Origin: Rallus limicola
Taxonomy: Eukaryota; Chordata; Aves; Gruiformes; Rallidae
NCBI GenBank assembly: GCA_022605955.1
Contig: JAKCOZ010000002.1
Coordinates: forward strand, 72,272,783 to 72,336,782
Direction of reading: 5' to 3'
Length of the DNA stretch: 64,000 nt
Notes under the pieces: model-generated
What the model was told of the DNA's origin: nothing
The model's input: the letters and a program-made list of their open reading frames with translations, nothing else
Database searches by the model: none
Translations under genes and position numbers: made by a program
Part shown: piece after piece, positions 50,701 to 62,550 of the stretch
How the letters are laid out: every line of letters begins with the position of its first letter
Position numbering within the stretch: the stretch's first letter is position 1

Positions 50701-52402
50701 ATACATATGTGTTGCAAAAACAGATATAGTAGAAGATGATGGATCTTTGTCTAGAGTATGAGGTATATAGTGGGTTTGATACAGTGGGAAACTAAATTGC
50801 TGGAAAAACAAGGGCAGATTTGACCATAATGGGAACGGCCATTATTTGCACTGGTTTTTGAAGAATATTTGTTGGAACATTTGACAGCTGTAACATTGCT
50901 TTATATAGATTTTGTTCATATTATTTAGTACAGGCTATTTTGCTGGTATATGTAGACTACAACTGTATTTTGACAGTAGCATCGAGAAGCTATGCACCAG
51001 TGGTATACAATTCTGTTTGTTAGCCTTTCTCTTTTAAGTGAAATTAAAATCTTTATTACTCTTCTTACTTGCATGTTCTAGTTTTTTATCAGCAGTGAGA
51101 CAAAATTGAAAGTTTTTTATTGTAGCAGATCAACCTTGAAAACTTAATAAATGGATTTTAATTTTGCTTATAAGAGGTCTTTACTAATGGAAAGCTTACG
51201 CTATAGCTAGAGAAAGGAAAATGAAGTGTGGTCTGTGTTTTCATTGCTATTTTGTCCTTAATTGGGTAATTGCTTTCCTGTTTTGCAGTTAGACAATTAA
51301 GGATCAAGCTGGCAGTGCTTTCCTGTCACTGTAAAAAAGCTGGGATAGTTGGATAAAAAGTCTTATGACATTGCAGCATCTTCTGTATGTAGAATATGCT
51401 GGATTCCTGCAAAGAATAGGGGATGCTTTGGCCAGTAGTGGCTTACATTGCACAAATCCAAATGTCGGTCTTTGCTCTGTGCAAAGCCAAGTGGGGTTTA
51501 GCTGGATTAATTAGCACAGGCTGGGTGCCATGTGAACACAGCGGTGGTGTTTGTGGGGCCAACTTGTACCTACAAGCAGGTTAATGGCATTCGTTCAGCA
51601 CAGAGTTATGACCTGTGTCTCTGTCCATGCAGAGTTAACCCACCTGATAGCAAGCCATTCAGCTGTAGCTCAGAGTTGACGCTGTTTTTCATGTTAAAAT
51701 TTTGAATCTGCTGTTAGGAAGAATTAATTCAAATAAAATCCTGTAGTATTCAGATTTCACTGTCTCTTTTGTCACCTCTCCAGCTATATTCATTCAAAGT
51801 GAAACTCATTATCCTTTCCTAATCCTGTATCAAAGATGTATCAAACTTTAGCAAAAAAATCTAACATCATGCATGAAAAACTGGTGCTCCTTCTCTGCTA
51901 TTGCCAACAGCAACTGCTTGATTGCTTGTCACTGAGAAATCAAGCCAACACACACAAATTGCTCTGATTTTCACTACTAATGGATCTCTTTAAGGCATCC
52001 TTTTTCTTTTGGTATCACAAAAAATACAAATAGATGCTTCTCTGAAAGAGATTGGCAACTATTCAAATCATGTGTGTAAGCACCCTGTGAATAAGGCATA
52101 TGAACACCCTCTGAAAACAAGACTTCATGAGAGGGAATTGCATACACGACTCCAGTCAGAAGCATGATGTGCACAAGATGTGTTGGAAATTGAACTGTTT
52201 CTGTCTGAAGGGCTACAGCAGCTTAGCTTTCAGGTTGCAAGGAATATTTTCACAGCCTTCAAACCCTTCCATTTAATGAAAGCATAAGTTCTGCAAAAAG
52301 AGAAGAGACAACCTAAAAAGAAGTTGAGATGGGTATATCAGTCACTCCTGGTTTAACCTTCATTCTTGAAGGATCTAACTAATTATTCTTTTATGTTTAC
52401 AG

Positions 52403-52464
52403 GTCTGATTACAACCACATCTAGAAAACTAGATCGAGAGCAGCAGGGAGAGCACATACTGGAG
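52403..52464 (+). CDS. FAT1: FAT1 exon 4: 62-bp exon inside cadherin repeat 10
   Basis: A very short exon that enters in phase 1 and leaves in phase 0. It encodes [20 protein letters not shown] after the split glycine codon, covering residues about 1195-1215. The LDRE motif is the standard strand of a cadherin repeat, and the peptide agrees with the human FAT1 sequence as I recall it. The acceptor is TGTTTACAG and the donor GTAAAT, a weaker donor than its neighbours. Skipping this exon would shift the frame, so it is expected to be constitutive despite its size and long flanking introns. Confidence 0.94.
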
Positions 52465-54817
52465 GTAAATACTTTCTGTATTCTGTGAAAAACAGCGACT
52501 CTCAAGTTCCATTGCTCTTTTACAGAGTTATGTTTACCATACTTGATTACTGTATGAAGGATTTAGAGAAATGGATTTCAATAATAATTTGCTTCTATGA
52601 TCATTATATTGCAATGCAGAAAACTACCTATTTTATAAAAAAGAAAGCTTTGGGACTTCTTTGCAAGGAAAGAGTTAAGATACAGATAGAAGGCAATTTT
52701 TTTTATATATAATCTGTAAATAGTGTTTTTCTTTCAAACAGTACAAAGGCATGATTACTAAAAGGAATATGATTCTCTTACTTTTAAAAAACTTCCTGTG
52801 TAATTACTGAAATGCCTATTTCAGCTTCCCGTTTGCTGAATATAGACCTCTCAAAAAGAATCTTTTTTTTAACATTGAGAATATAAACAGCTTGTGAATA
52901 GACCTTTTTTCTGCATAATAAAGTTATCAGTCACATAAGCAGATGAGTTGCAAAGTATGCATTATAGAGTTGGAGTCCAAGAGCATGAAATTCAGGAAAT
53001 AAATCCTTTATTTAGCTCCATTTAATTTATGGAATATATGTAATGGCTATTCTCATTATTTATCAGAAAATCATGAAAAAAAAACATAGACAACAGTGTC
53101 TTCCCTTTTCACGATGTCGTGCAGTGTGACAGCATTGTACTTCACCTGCAATGAAGCCTTGAATATTCATGGTAATATTTGGAGGCTGAGATTTATCTGG
53201 AACTTGTATTGTGCTTTTGCTTCTGGGTGGTAAACAAAAGACAGTGATCTAAGTTCACAAAGCTAACAAGTCTGGACTTGCTCAAAATTTGTGAAATCTG
53301 TAGAAAGGTTTTCTAATAGGAATGCAAGAGCTGTGTAGAGTTGGAGGTGAATGTATTCCTTGGGAGCACAAGCCATCCTTTTGTAGAACTCCAGCATTCA
53401 GGCAGTCTTCCTGCCCCTTCTATCCCTTTGGTACATTGCAAGCTGGATTAATGCAGCTGTTGGACAAAATTTTTGTTGTTATTTTCAGTTCTGTATCAGC
53501 TTTGGGAAAAACTCTTTGCACTTAAATAGCAATAGGGTGGCATTTAATCTGCAGTGTGTTTCTAGTAGTAGTAGCAGCAAAGTTAATTAAGTGGCAAATC
53601 TGATTTAGTGCTAGACATGTTATTCCTGTAAATTGTAAAGTCATCACATTATTCTCTTTTTAAATTACCTCCTGTAATCTGCTTGTGTAAGTTTCCCAAA
53701 GCATTTCATATCAATTATATCTTATTTCTTGACCACTGATGTATATTGGTTGTAAAATTGGTATCTCATGACATTTACTCCTATGCATATCATTCTGTTT
53801 TTCGGGTTGGGTTTTTTTTTGTATTAGGTTTATGCAGTAAATAAAATGAGCTGTGGATTATTCTGTGACCCTGAAGCCACCTGGCACAGTATGGCTTTGA
53901 TTGCTTATACCTTATCCCTGGAACCAGGGTAGCCACATCCAAGTTACCTCCTGAGAATGGTGCCTGAATTGGGTGAATGCTCGGGCTGCAGCTGGGCAGC
54001 ATGTGGGAGTGTGCTACTTGTTTGGGGACAGAATTTAGCTGAAGAGCACACTAACAGTGTCTGCTATGGGCCTGCTAATTTAATCTTAAATTATAACAGG
54101 ATAAAATGTACAGAACTCAAGATTTTTAATTTTGTATATATTTTTTTAAGGTTAGAGTGTTGTACAAGTGTACAGAAATCCTCCCGCTTTCATTGTTGTC
54201 TATAAAGATAAATAGCAGATTAAGCTGCTTGCTCTTTAGTTTGGAATGTTGGTTATTGCCTGCTGGTATCGTTTGTAATTCCTCATTCTTCCTTCATTTT
54301 GAATCCCAGCTGGTTGTTAACATTTTAAATAAGTCTGTGAAGTACCCAACGGAAGAACGCTTAACTACAGAGCGATAATGGTAGACAGCACAGCCCAAAG
54401 CAGCAGTTTTCCCACTTGTTAGTTTTATGTTTACACCTTTGAAAATAGGTTGGAAGCAAACCCAGGAATGCACAGAGTGGTGGGCAGCATTATGAGCCAA
54501 GTACTGAGCATCTGGCTAATTAATTGAGCATTGAAATGTTGACCAGATGGGTTGGTGGGTTTATTCCTTGTTTGCTATCAAATTTGATCCTTGATTGCAC
54601 TCCTGCTTGCATAATGGTAATTAATATGCCCCATTCTTTTATTCCCAACTTGTAACTATTTTCCAAGTGCCAAATTGGCACTTTTAAAATGCAATTATTT
54701 TAGGCTAGCTTTATGTTATTGTCTCGTATCTTAGTATTCTGTTGGTTATGTCAGTAATGCTGACATGAACTGATGTTGCATTCAAATCAAACTACGTTTT
54801 CCTCATGTTTGCCTCTT

Positions 54818-54873
54818 GGGTTTTTTTTGGGTTTGTTTTTTTTTTGTTTGGTTTTTTTTTGTTTGTTTGTTTT
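54818..54873. repeat. T/G-rich low-complexity tract (GTTT-like)
   Basis: A run of T blocks separated by G or GG, grading into three GTTT units. A comparable GTTTT array lies at about 57738-57765 in intron 5. Both are simple sequence; the open frame over this one codes only phenylalanine, valine and cysteine-rich strings. Confidence 0.75.
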
Positions 54874-55496
54874 TCTTGGCTCAGGACAATGCTAACATTA
54901 TGTTAATGGCCAAGTTATTCCATGCCCCTTGGAACTTCCTCTTTAAAGATATGTTTCTGGGTTTGTGTTTGTTGTTTCTTGGGTTTTTTTTGCAAACTGA
55001 AAGATAGATGGTCATGTTCTAAGTACTAAAGGGAACAGATACTCATGTATGTGGAAATGCTACCTTCTGTTAAAAATAAGCATGAACATTTGCATTTCAT
55101 GTGTTTTGTTGTGGTTAATCACTTTACTCATGCTTTTTCACTTCATTCTTGCAATTTATGCCATGTTTCATTTATATTTCCTTTCCCCCCCCCCAAATAA
55201 ATGAGAAAGGGGAAAAAAAAAGAAACTGATCCTGTCAATGTAAATGCATTTTTTTTTTTTAATCTGGGATTCAATTCCAGCTTTCCATTAGTATCCATTT
55301 CAATAGTTTGTGTCCATGTTACTCTTGAATCCTAAGAACCATTGAAGGAATCTGCCACCCACATTCTCAAACAGAAACACTTGTTTCTCCCCAAATTAAG
55401 GTGTGCTGCTTGTGATTGGAATATCATTGCTGTGTAGAGTTTTTTTTTTGGGTTAAGGAGGTTGTTTTTGTTTAACAACCTCTGCAACACTGATCT

Positions 55497-55545
55497 TAGA
55501 ATCCTAGAATCATTGCGGTTGGAAAAGACCTTTACTGGCGTCCCA
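55497..55545 (-). mobile_element. CR1 3' tail fragment
   Basis: TTAGAATCCTAGAATCATTG followed by CGGTTGGAAAAGACC is the complement of the CR1 3' terminus with its tandem 8-bp-like tail (AATCCTAG/AATCATTG). The recognisable part is under 50 bases, so this is a strongly truncated copy in minus orientation. Confidence 0.8.
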
Positions 55546-57257
55546 GTGTATATCTTTCCTATGATGTTTTCCCAGTGCTATTGCAGTGACTGACTTCTGT
55601 ACATAGCTTCCTCCCAGCAAAGACTTACATCTTCCTCACAAACTCAGAACCAAAATGATACTGCAATGCACAACACATTTCCCATAGAATTTCTTAGGAA
55701 CACTCTGTGTTTGATTTTTGTTTTTTATTTTACTTTTCATTCCTCCACAGCTTTGACAAGTATCTGGTAGAATTAGGTGAACATATCTCAGTTTATCACT
55801 TTCTTCTTACTACAGCAGGGATGGCATTGGTAACCCTCAGACACCCTGTGTATTTCTCTTTAATATTAAAGAAGGTAAAATAAGTCAAGGAAGATGATTT
55901 TAAAGGAGGAGGGGAAGGGGAGGAGTGGAAAAAAGACGGGGAGAATGTAGAAAGGCTAAGGAAGATGCTGTACTGGGTTATAAAATCATTAAAATCAGAG
56001 ATGCAAGGTTTAAAATTTTGAAGCTAAAACAAAAAATAACCCAACAGAAAAGAGGATGTAAGGAAAAGAATATGAAATAATGACAAAAGGGAAAAGATGA
56101 CTTTAACCTTCGTTATTCTTTGTGTCTTTAATGTCAATTTAAAAAAAAAAAAATCCCTTCAAAAATGAGATTTAGTCAAACTGCTATAGGTCAGGTAATA
56201 CTGTTATCAGTGAGGATTCATATTTGCTTTACGTGCTTTGTATGTAATAGCAGCTAAACTCTCCCTCAAAGATGCCTGTCTGAGCCCATTAGCTTCTATG
56301 TACATGGCAGGGTGCAGTCACAAAGTTATGGGCCTGATTCTCTAACTTGTCTGCTAACTGAGCTCTTACAGGAAGCAGGAATATAACCCCCCTCTCTTTT
56401 TGTTCTTTGAAATCAATGCCAAAATAATTCACATATGTTCTTATCTAACCAATTATGAGCTAAGTAAGTTTTTCCACCAATTTGGTCCTTTTCTTAAGGA
56501 AAGGACTTTTTGCTCCATTTTCTGACTTGTAATTAACATAACTTATTATATTTTTGTTCACTGCCCATGCCAATAACATCAGATCAGTCCTGGAATTAAT
56601 ACTGTAGACAATTTCATACTCGTTTCCTGGGCTTTTAGAGGAAATTTTGACTATTGCTGGAGGAGCAGACTTAGTTTAATTTCCTATTTCATTTAGTCCA
56701 TGGAAATAGTTTTTGTATGTCTTCCTTAAAAAACAATGCTTTGAGCTTCTTTTAAACAAGATACTGATTTTATGTCTTAAAGTACAGGGGATTTTTAGTG
56801 TGTAGGCCTGTCAAATTCAGAAACTTGTATTCTTATGAATTGCATCTATTGAGGTGTAAAATGATATTATTAAATTGAAAAGTTGCAAGGAACCATTAGG
56901 CTGGAAGTATATTAAGATATTACAGTGAAGCTGTTAGCAGAGATACTATACTTTGCTTTTCCTGTGCTCAAGTTAATATTTCAGTTACAATGCTGCAAAA
57001 TAGTGAACTAGATTTAATATCTATCAACTCCTACATGAAGCATCAAAATGTTAAGATAGTAGCTGACTAAACTTTGTAAATAAAACTTTTGTAAATATTC
57101 ACCAAATACCTTTACACAACGATCTTTAAGTAACTGGAGTTGGGGAATTAATGCACAGATTTTGTAGGGAGTTGTAGGAAAATGATTTAAAAAGAGCATT
57201 GTTGGAAGGGACTGTGTTTGGATTGAGTGCTAACTGTACCCTCCTCAATCCGAACAG

Positions 57258-57587
57258 GTGACGGTGACGGACAACGGTGTTCCTGCCAAATCAACGATCG
57301 CACGGGTCATTGTGAAGGTCTTGGATGAGAATGACAATAAGCCTCAGTTCCTGCAGAAGTTCTACAAAATCCAGCTCCCAGAGCGTGGTAAGCCAGAACG
57401 AGAGAGAGCTGCCAGGAGAGAGCCCATCTATCGCGTTGTTGCTGCGGATAAAGATGAAGGCCCCAATGCAGAGATCTCCTACAGCATTGAGGACGGTGAT
57501 GAGCATGGCAAATTCTTTATTGAACCCAAAACTGGAGTGGTTTCATCAAAGAAATTTTCTGCGGCAAGGGACTATGATATCCTTTCA
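57258..57587 (+). CDS. FAT1: FAT1 exon 5: end of cadherin repeat 10 and most of repeat 11
   Basis: The exon is 330 bp, phase 0 at both ends, and encodes residues 1216-1325. It starts [20 protein letters not shown] and passes the calcium linker [10 protein letters not shown] that separates repeats 10 and 11. It continues through a basic stretch ([16 protein letters not shown]), [18 protein letters not shown], and [15 protein letters not shown], and ends at DYDILS. This follows human FAT1 closely as I recall it. The donor is GTGAGT. Bases 57516-57550, coding part of [12 protein letters not shown], are repeated exactly in the following intron. Like exon 3 it is phase-symmetric and close to one cadherin repeat in length. 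Confidence 0.95.
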
Positions 57588-58143
57588 GTGAGTCAAAATC
57601 TTGCATATTATGAATATATGAAGCATTCTTTTATCTGTATTCTTATCTCTTCTTATTCAGTAGCTGGCAGATGAGTGACTGCAGTTATCAGAAGAAAGCT
57701 TCAACAAATCCAGAAGCATTGTTTCATGGGTTTATTTGTTTTGTTTTGTTTTGTTTTTTTTTTTAAAGGATGATTTCAGATGTCTGTATTGAGAATCAAG
57801 AAGCTGCTGTTCTTTTCCAGAACTTGACAGATAATAAGCATGATGAGGGAACATAAACAATCTGCTTGACTCTCTTTTCAGGAAGAAAGCAAAATAAAAC
57901 TGAATTTATGGTAACAGTTTATGCTACTATCAGGTGCTGCATACTTCTCCATTTGCTGCCCAGATAATGAAGGGCAAGCGGCACTTTGAGAGACACTTAA
58001 CCTTTTTGGCTATATCTCACACAAGCAAACATTTATTGAACCCAAAACTGGAGTGGTTTCATCAAAACTACTACTACTTATCCATTTATGTGACATAATG
58101 ATTTATGTGTTCCTTTAGCTTAAAAGATGTGTCTCTTTCACAG
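57588..58143 (+). other. FAT1: FAT1 intron 5 (556 bp)
   Basis: The shortest intron in the window, phase 0, with donor GTGAGT and a good acceptor (TGTCTCTTTCACAG). It contains a GTTTT-type T-rich array near 57738-57765 and an exact 35-bp copy of exon 5 sequence at 58032-58066, 77 bases before exon 6. Retention would terminate at a TGA 87 bases into the intron after adding 29 codons. Confidence 0.93.
58032..58066 (+). repeat. Exact 35-bp copy of part of FAT1 exon 5
   Basis: The sequence from TTTATTGAACCCAAAACTGG to ...TTTCATCAAA is identical to 57516-57550 in exon 5, same strand, offset 516 bases. Identity stops abruptly on both sides: C versus A before, G versus A after. The copied bases are in the same relative frame but lack the exon's splice sites. 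The local frame reaches TAG at about 58119-58121. I interpret it as a small templated duplication; an assembly or gene-conversion origin cannot be excluded. Confidence 0.93.
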
Positions 58144-58354
58144 ATTAAAGCTGTAGACAATGGTCGTCCACAAAAATCATCAACTACCCGGCTTCACATA
58201 GAGTGGATTCCAAAGCCCACCCCACCCACAGAGCCCATTTATTTTGAGGAGGCTTTTTTTTCTTTTACGGTGATGGAAAGTGACCCAGTTGCTCACATGA
58301 TTGGTGTAATAGCTGTTGAACCTCTTGGAACACCGCTTTGGTTTGACATAACGG
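58144..58354 (+). CDS. FAT1: FAT1 exon 6: end of cadherin repeat 11, start of repeat 12
   Basis: A 211-bp exon, phase 0 in and phase 1 out, encoding residues 1326-1395. It reads IKAVDNGRPQKSSTTRLHIE, then WIPKPTPPTEPIYFEEAFF, a linker lacking the usual DxNDN motif. It then reads SFTVMESDPVAHMIGVIAVE and ends LWFDIT in the first half of repeat 12. This matches human FAT1 as I recall it, with a proline-rich linker difference. The proline-rich linker without acidic calcium ligands suggests a calcium-poor, more flexible joint between repeats 11 and 12. The donor is GTAAGG at 58355. Confidence 0.95.
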
Positions 58355-61300
58355 GTAAGGATGCCTTAAGAGCTTTTATTATTAGAAACAAATGCATGGC
58401 GTCTGAGATAACTGGAGGGATGCTTATTGCAGCTTGATTTCTTGATTGCTTTTCTAAATAGTGCAAGGTTTTGGCATTCTTTAGCTGTAGATGCTTTTTT
58501 TTTTCCTTACTTTGTTATAAATCAAAATGACTTAAATTTTTGTCAATGTCACTGTATATCAAAGATTAAAATTACATTGCAGAATATCTCCTGTGTTACA
58601 GGTTTGGAAATGACTTACGAATATTCTGTCAGTGAAATTAAAACTAATCAAATCAAGCTCATAGACTCCAGGATAGAGAAAGAAATAAAATGCCAATCAG
58701 AATAATACACACAAAGAGACATTATACTGTTTACATAGATCTCTTGTTCTCAGGGCTGATTCTCAGTTTGCTGTCCCTTGATTCAGTACTAAAAGGGAAA
58801 CTTGCAGTGTCCCTAAACCCAGCAAAATGTTTTGTGTATATATTCTTACTACTACATCAAACCTTAGCCATTGAAAGGGGAATACTAACCAGTAATGTGA
58901 CTATACGTTGATTCTGTGGTGTCAAAATGAATAGTATTTTTTTATTTTAGTCTTAGACCTGTAAGCACCAGCAATACAGGTTGTTCACTATATAGCTGAT
59001 ACTAAAAGGTTCTGTCGTGTGTTACGTGCTTAAGAACCAAAAAAAGCACAGCCTTATTCCTGGGGAGAGGTATCCAGTAGTGAACTGTTTCTGATTTTTA
59101 GATAGCCCTATCAGATAGTGGTTTTTCCACCACAGTCATGAGAGAAAAGGATCTTTTTCACCTTGGTTACTACTGAAAATTTTAGCCATGATAATGGTGT
59201 TAAATTGTGGGAGAGCATTTTTTTAATTATTATTTCTTTAAAATGTAATAATTTTAAAGGTTGGGTTGCTGATATGTATTTCCAAAGGTATGCCAACAAC
59301 AGCAGCAGTTAGAAACAAAGTTTGAAAAACTTCTACATGTAGTAGGAACATATAAATGCCAAATACTTGGGTTGTTCTCAGAAAACTTTCAGGCACATGA
59401 GAAGAGACACAACTCATCCTTAAATCCATGCTTCATGCGTGAACAACCTGTGATAATATTGATAATCATTGCTAAAGTATTAAATGCTTGAATAGGATTT
59501 TTAATGGTTCTTTCTGGGGGGAAAAATAATAAATGTGGTTGCTTTTAGGGACTAGAGTTCAGGCCACCTCCTTGTATTCTCATACAGGCAAAGCTCTTTG
59601 CATTAGAGATGCTTTGCTGTTCTTCTAAATGTACACACCCATAGATGTGGCAGTAGAAAGGCAGAAAATCTAAAAATGATTTATGTGAGTAGAAAAGAGG
59701 AGAACATTGTTCTGTGTGCTCCAGCTCACACGGTTATCCAGTCAACAGCAAACGTACATCTACAGACAAAATGAGTCAATTAAAGGAAAGGTTAAGAAAG
59801 ATATTGTCAGTGATAGGTGAGTGATTCATAGAGATGAAAGAGAGTGAACAGAAGAGTCCTCACAAGCCTTGAGAGTTTTCACAGAGCGCAGCAATGGGGT
59901 CTTTTATTAGGAAAAATTGTTTGTTACATTGGGGATGTACTTTTCTGCTGTTCTTTTTAGTTTGCATCAACTGCTGTGCACTCTGAAAAGTGTCTAGGTC
60001 TGCATAGAATTCTGATGATAGTATTGTTTTCATTTGCTCCTTCTAAGCATGCAGCACAGTTTAGACATTTATAGATGTTTTTCCCGTGTGCCTAATGCAG
60101 AAAATAGGTAATCTTTTCCTGCTATTAAAGAAAACTCCCAAGGGGAAAGAGCAGAACTTGTCCGTGCACAGTAAATTAAACCACATTATTTTTACTGTTT
60201 TCTTAGTAAAAATGTTTTGGAAAGTTTGATATGTGATCATGTTGTGAAGTTATCAGCTACTCTTACAAGTTGGTCACTTTACTGCCCTCTTTTACTGTTT
60301 CTAATAGCATGAATTAATTTGATTGACAGCTTTCCTTTGTGTTCTGTGCTTGCTTTCCATGCTTTCTTTCTTTTTGGCTGAGCCAGGAGACAAGCTTGCT
60401 AGTGAAGTATTTTACATCTTTCAGATGGCTTGTGACCTGAACTGTACAGCAGAAGGTATCTGCTGAGATCACATAATTTATTACCAGATTATGAGATCTG
60501 AAATGAAAGCGTACATTTATAAACTATTTATTTTATTAACCCTTCGGAAATCAAAGTGCTCACAGTTGCATTTGTGACAGGTTCGTTTTTGTTTTGTTTT
60601 GTCCTCATTACATTTATACAGCATCAATTCAAAGGCATCCGGTTTTGGCTCTGGCCAAAACTGTTGCTGTTACACTTCCAGTGTACCAGATGCAGAAGTT
60701 TGGGTTGAGTTCTGCTTCAGTGGATTATCAGATTATCACCTCTACTACAGAAATTAGGCAAGGCCTTTGAGATTTCCTTGATAAGGAAGAAAAAATAAAA
60801 GAAAAATTGGTTTGAGAGCTTCTCCTTGTATCAGGGAAAATGAATGTACAGGGTCATACCCATTGACCTGAGTCTTACCTTAAAATGGATGTGACTCCAT
60901 TGAGACATCTGAGCCAATTGTGTCTCATGCCAGCTATGTAAGAAAAGCTAGAAACTCACTTTATGAAGCTGGCACCCTGCACAAACCCAAGTTAAAAAAA
61001 AAAAAAAAATCATGTTCACCTGTTAAAAAGAAAGGAGAAGGAAAAGCTGCTGAAGGTGTTGCCTTTTCATACTATCCTATTTATACCCATTCGTGTGATT
61101 CAGAGACTGCTCTTGGGCCAGCAAGAGGAATTGCCTTTCAGTGAAATAAGAAAAAAAAAAAATCACATAATCTTTATCATTATGAATATCTTAAATCTAG
61201 TGAAGCAGAATCTAGCCCATCTTTCCTAAACTGATATGTCTGTCATGCAGTGGAACCTTCTAAAGGTGAAATCTTCTTTACATGTGAGGCCCATTTCAGT

Positions 61301-62410
61301 ATCTACTGTTCTTTCTCGCATCAATTATAAATTTGCAACCTCTGGAACTTCACTCTCACTTCTAGCTTTGGCTTTTCATAAAGGCTTTCAGTGATTTACA
61401 AAACATAGCATGTAAAAACACTTAAAACAATTTAAGACAAAGCACTCAGATGATATCTGAATTCTGTCCTGGTAAAATATTCGAAGAACACATGCACATA
61501 ATTAGGAGAAATTGGTTTGCCATATCTAGCACTGGCTTGACCAAAATAAAAATTGATTCCTCCATTTTAGGCAGTAGCTTGAGAAGTCTAAAGCAGTTGT
61601 AATTAAACGGCAGTATTTATCATCACTAACAGTATTTGGACTTAATGGAGGTTGTATTTTCATGATAGTCTGCTCGGGGTGACATGGTGATGATCAGTTA
61701 AATATTTAAACGACTAAGTGTAGCTATTGATCTTACATGGTTATTTAACTGTATTTCAAAGGGTAATTGCAAAGTTTCAAAAGGGAAGTTAAAGACAATT
61801 TGCCTCAGAAAAAGGGAGCGCTTAAACACTGGGAATTTAAACATTCAGCACTCATCTGAGTCTTGTGTATCTCAGTAGGAGTTGGTGAATTCTTGAGGTA
61901 CTCGACCTTTGGCAGTACTGTACCTCTATCAACTTTAATCTGTAGTCATATATGAGTATAGTAAGTTGTACTCTGATCCAAAAGACACAAATTTGACAGC
62001 ATTTCTGATTTAGGTTTTTTATTTTGATACAAAGTATGTTTTCACTAATTAGCCTGATTGCACAAAATAAACAGTTGCATATCACCTCATAATTCTCCAT
62101 TTCCTGCTATTTGGAATCTTTAAATTCTGGGTTGGTTTGGTTTTTTTTCCTAAAGTACCTGCTAACTTTCCATGAGCCAGACAAATCAGCTTTGTCCAAA
62201 ATTAATCAGTTGTAAATATCTCTGAGTAGCAGCATATCACATTACCAGAAAAACCCCAAAGGGTTTAAAATAAGTGTGTGTATATATAAGTATGTGTGTA
62301 TACAGTTCCACCTTCATTAAGCATCTGAACACAGAACATGATCATACATGAAAACAACACAACAGTGCTGTGTTTTATAAACTTCTTCCTCTCCAAATTT
62401 CCTGAACAAG
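58355..62410 (+). other. FAT1: FAT1 intron 6 (4.1 kb)
   Basis: Phase 1 intron, donor GTAAGG, acceptor ending GAACAAG. The acceptor is of the less common AAG type. Its pyrimidine tract (CTTCTTCCTCTCC) is separated from the AG by a purine-containing stretch. Apart from A runs near 61.0 and 61.15 kb and a TG/TA tract near 62.28 kb, I see no repeats or genes. Confidence 0.9.
62274..62302. repeat. Compound TG/TA microsatellite
   Basis: A short alternation of GTGTGTG, TATATATA and TATGTGTGTATA units located about 110 bases upstream of exon 7. It lies outside the region expected to contain the branch point. No function is implied. Confidence 0.75.
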
Positions 62411-62550
62411 GTGGCAACTATGACAGCCGATTTGATGTGGAGAAGGGCACTGGAACTATCATTGTGGCTAGACCTCTTGATGCAGAACAGAAATCAAATT
62501 ACAACTTGACAGTAGAAGCAACAGATGGAACCAGATCTATCAGCACTCAG
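62411..62550 (+). CDS. FAT1: FAT1 exon 7: middle of cadherin repeat 12
   Basis: A 140-bp exon entering in phase 1 and leaving in phase 0, encoding residues about 1396-1442. With the split glycine it reads [20 protein letters not shown], then [20 protein letters not shown] and TRSISTQ. It follows human FAT1 as I recall it, with an NLT sequon in the NYNLT motif. The donor is GTAATG. The next exon is expected to begin with codons for VFIKV..., which do not occur before the window ends, so repeat 12 is incomplete here. Confidence 0.94.

Larger units (their letters stand above)
34645..52402 (+). other. FAT1: FAT1 intron 3 (17.8 kb)
   Basis: Donor GTAAGT and acceptor TTTACAG, phase 1 on both sides. 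AT-rich. It contains a complete solo LTR (40261-40795), a 28-base T run at 41483, a diverged CR1 tail near 43.35 kb, a GT microsatellite near 43.76 kb and an LTR end fragment near 47.74 kb. The longest open frame (47419-47985, 188 codons) overlaps that LTR fragment and has no protein-like features. I saw no other gene. Confidence 0.9.
52465..57257 (+). other. FAT1: FAT1 intron 4 (4.8 kb)
   Basis: Phase 0 intron with donor GTAAAT and an acceptor ending CCGAACAG, where the main pyrimidine stretch (ACCCTCCTC) sits some ten bases upstream. It contains T/G-rich low-complexity DNA near 54.82-54.87 kb, a 9-bp hairpin at 55458-55482 and a short CR1 tail immediately after it. No coding sequence is supported. 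Confidence 0.88.

Noticed and set aside
57325..57591. Alternative + frame of 88 codons across exon 5
   Set aside because: It is an out-of-frame reading of the FAT1 exon; the true frame matches cadherin repeats 10 and 11.
58032..58066. The intron 5 copy as a functional duplicate exon
   Set aside because: Only 35 bases are copied, no acceptor or donor was carried with them, and the frame reaches a stop before exon 6.
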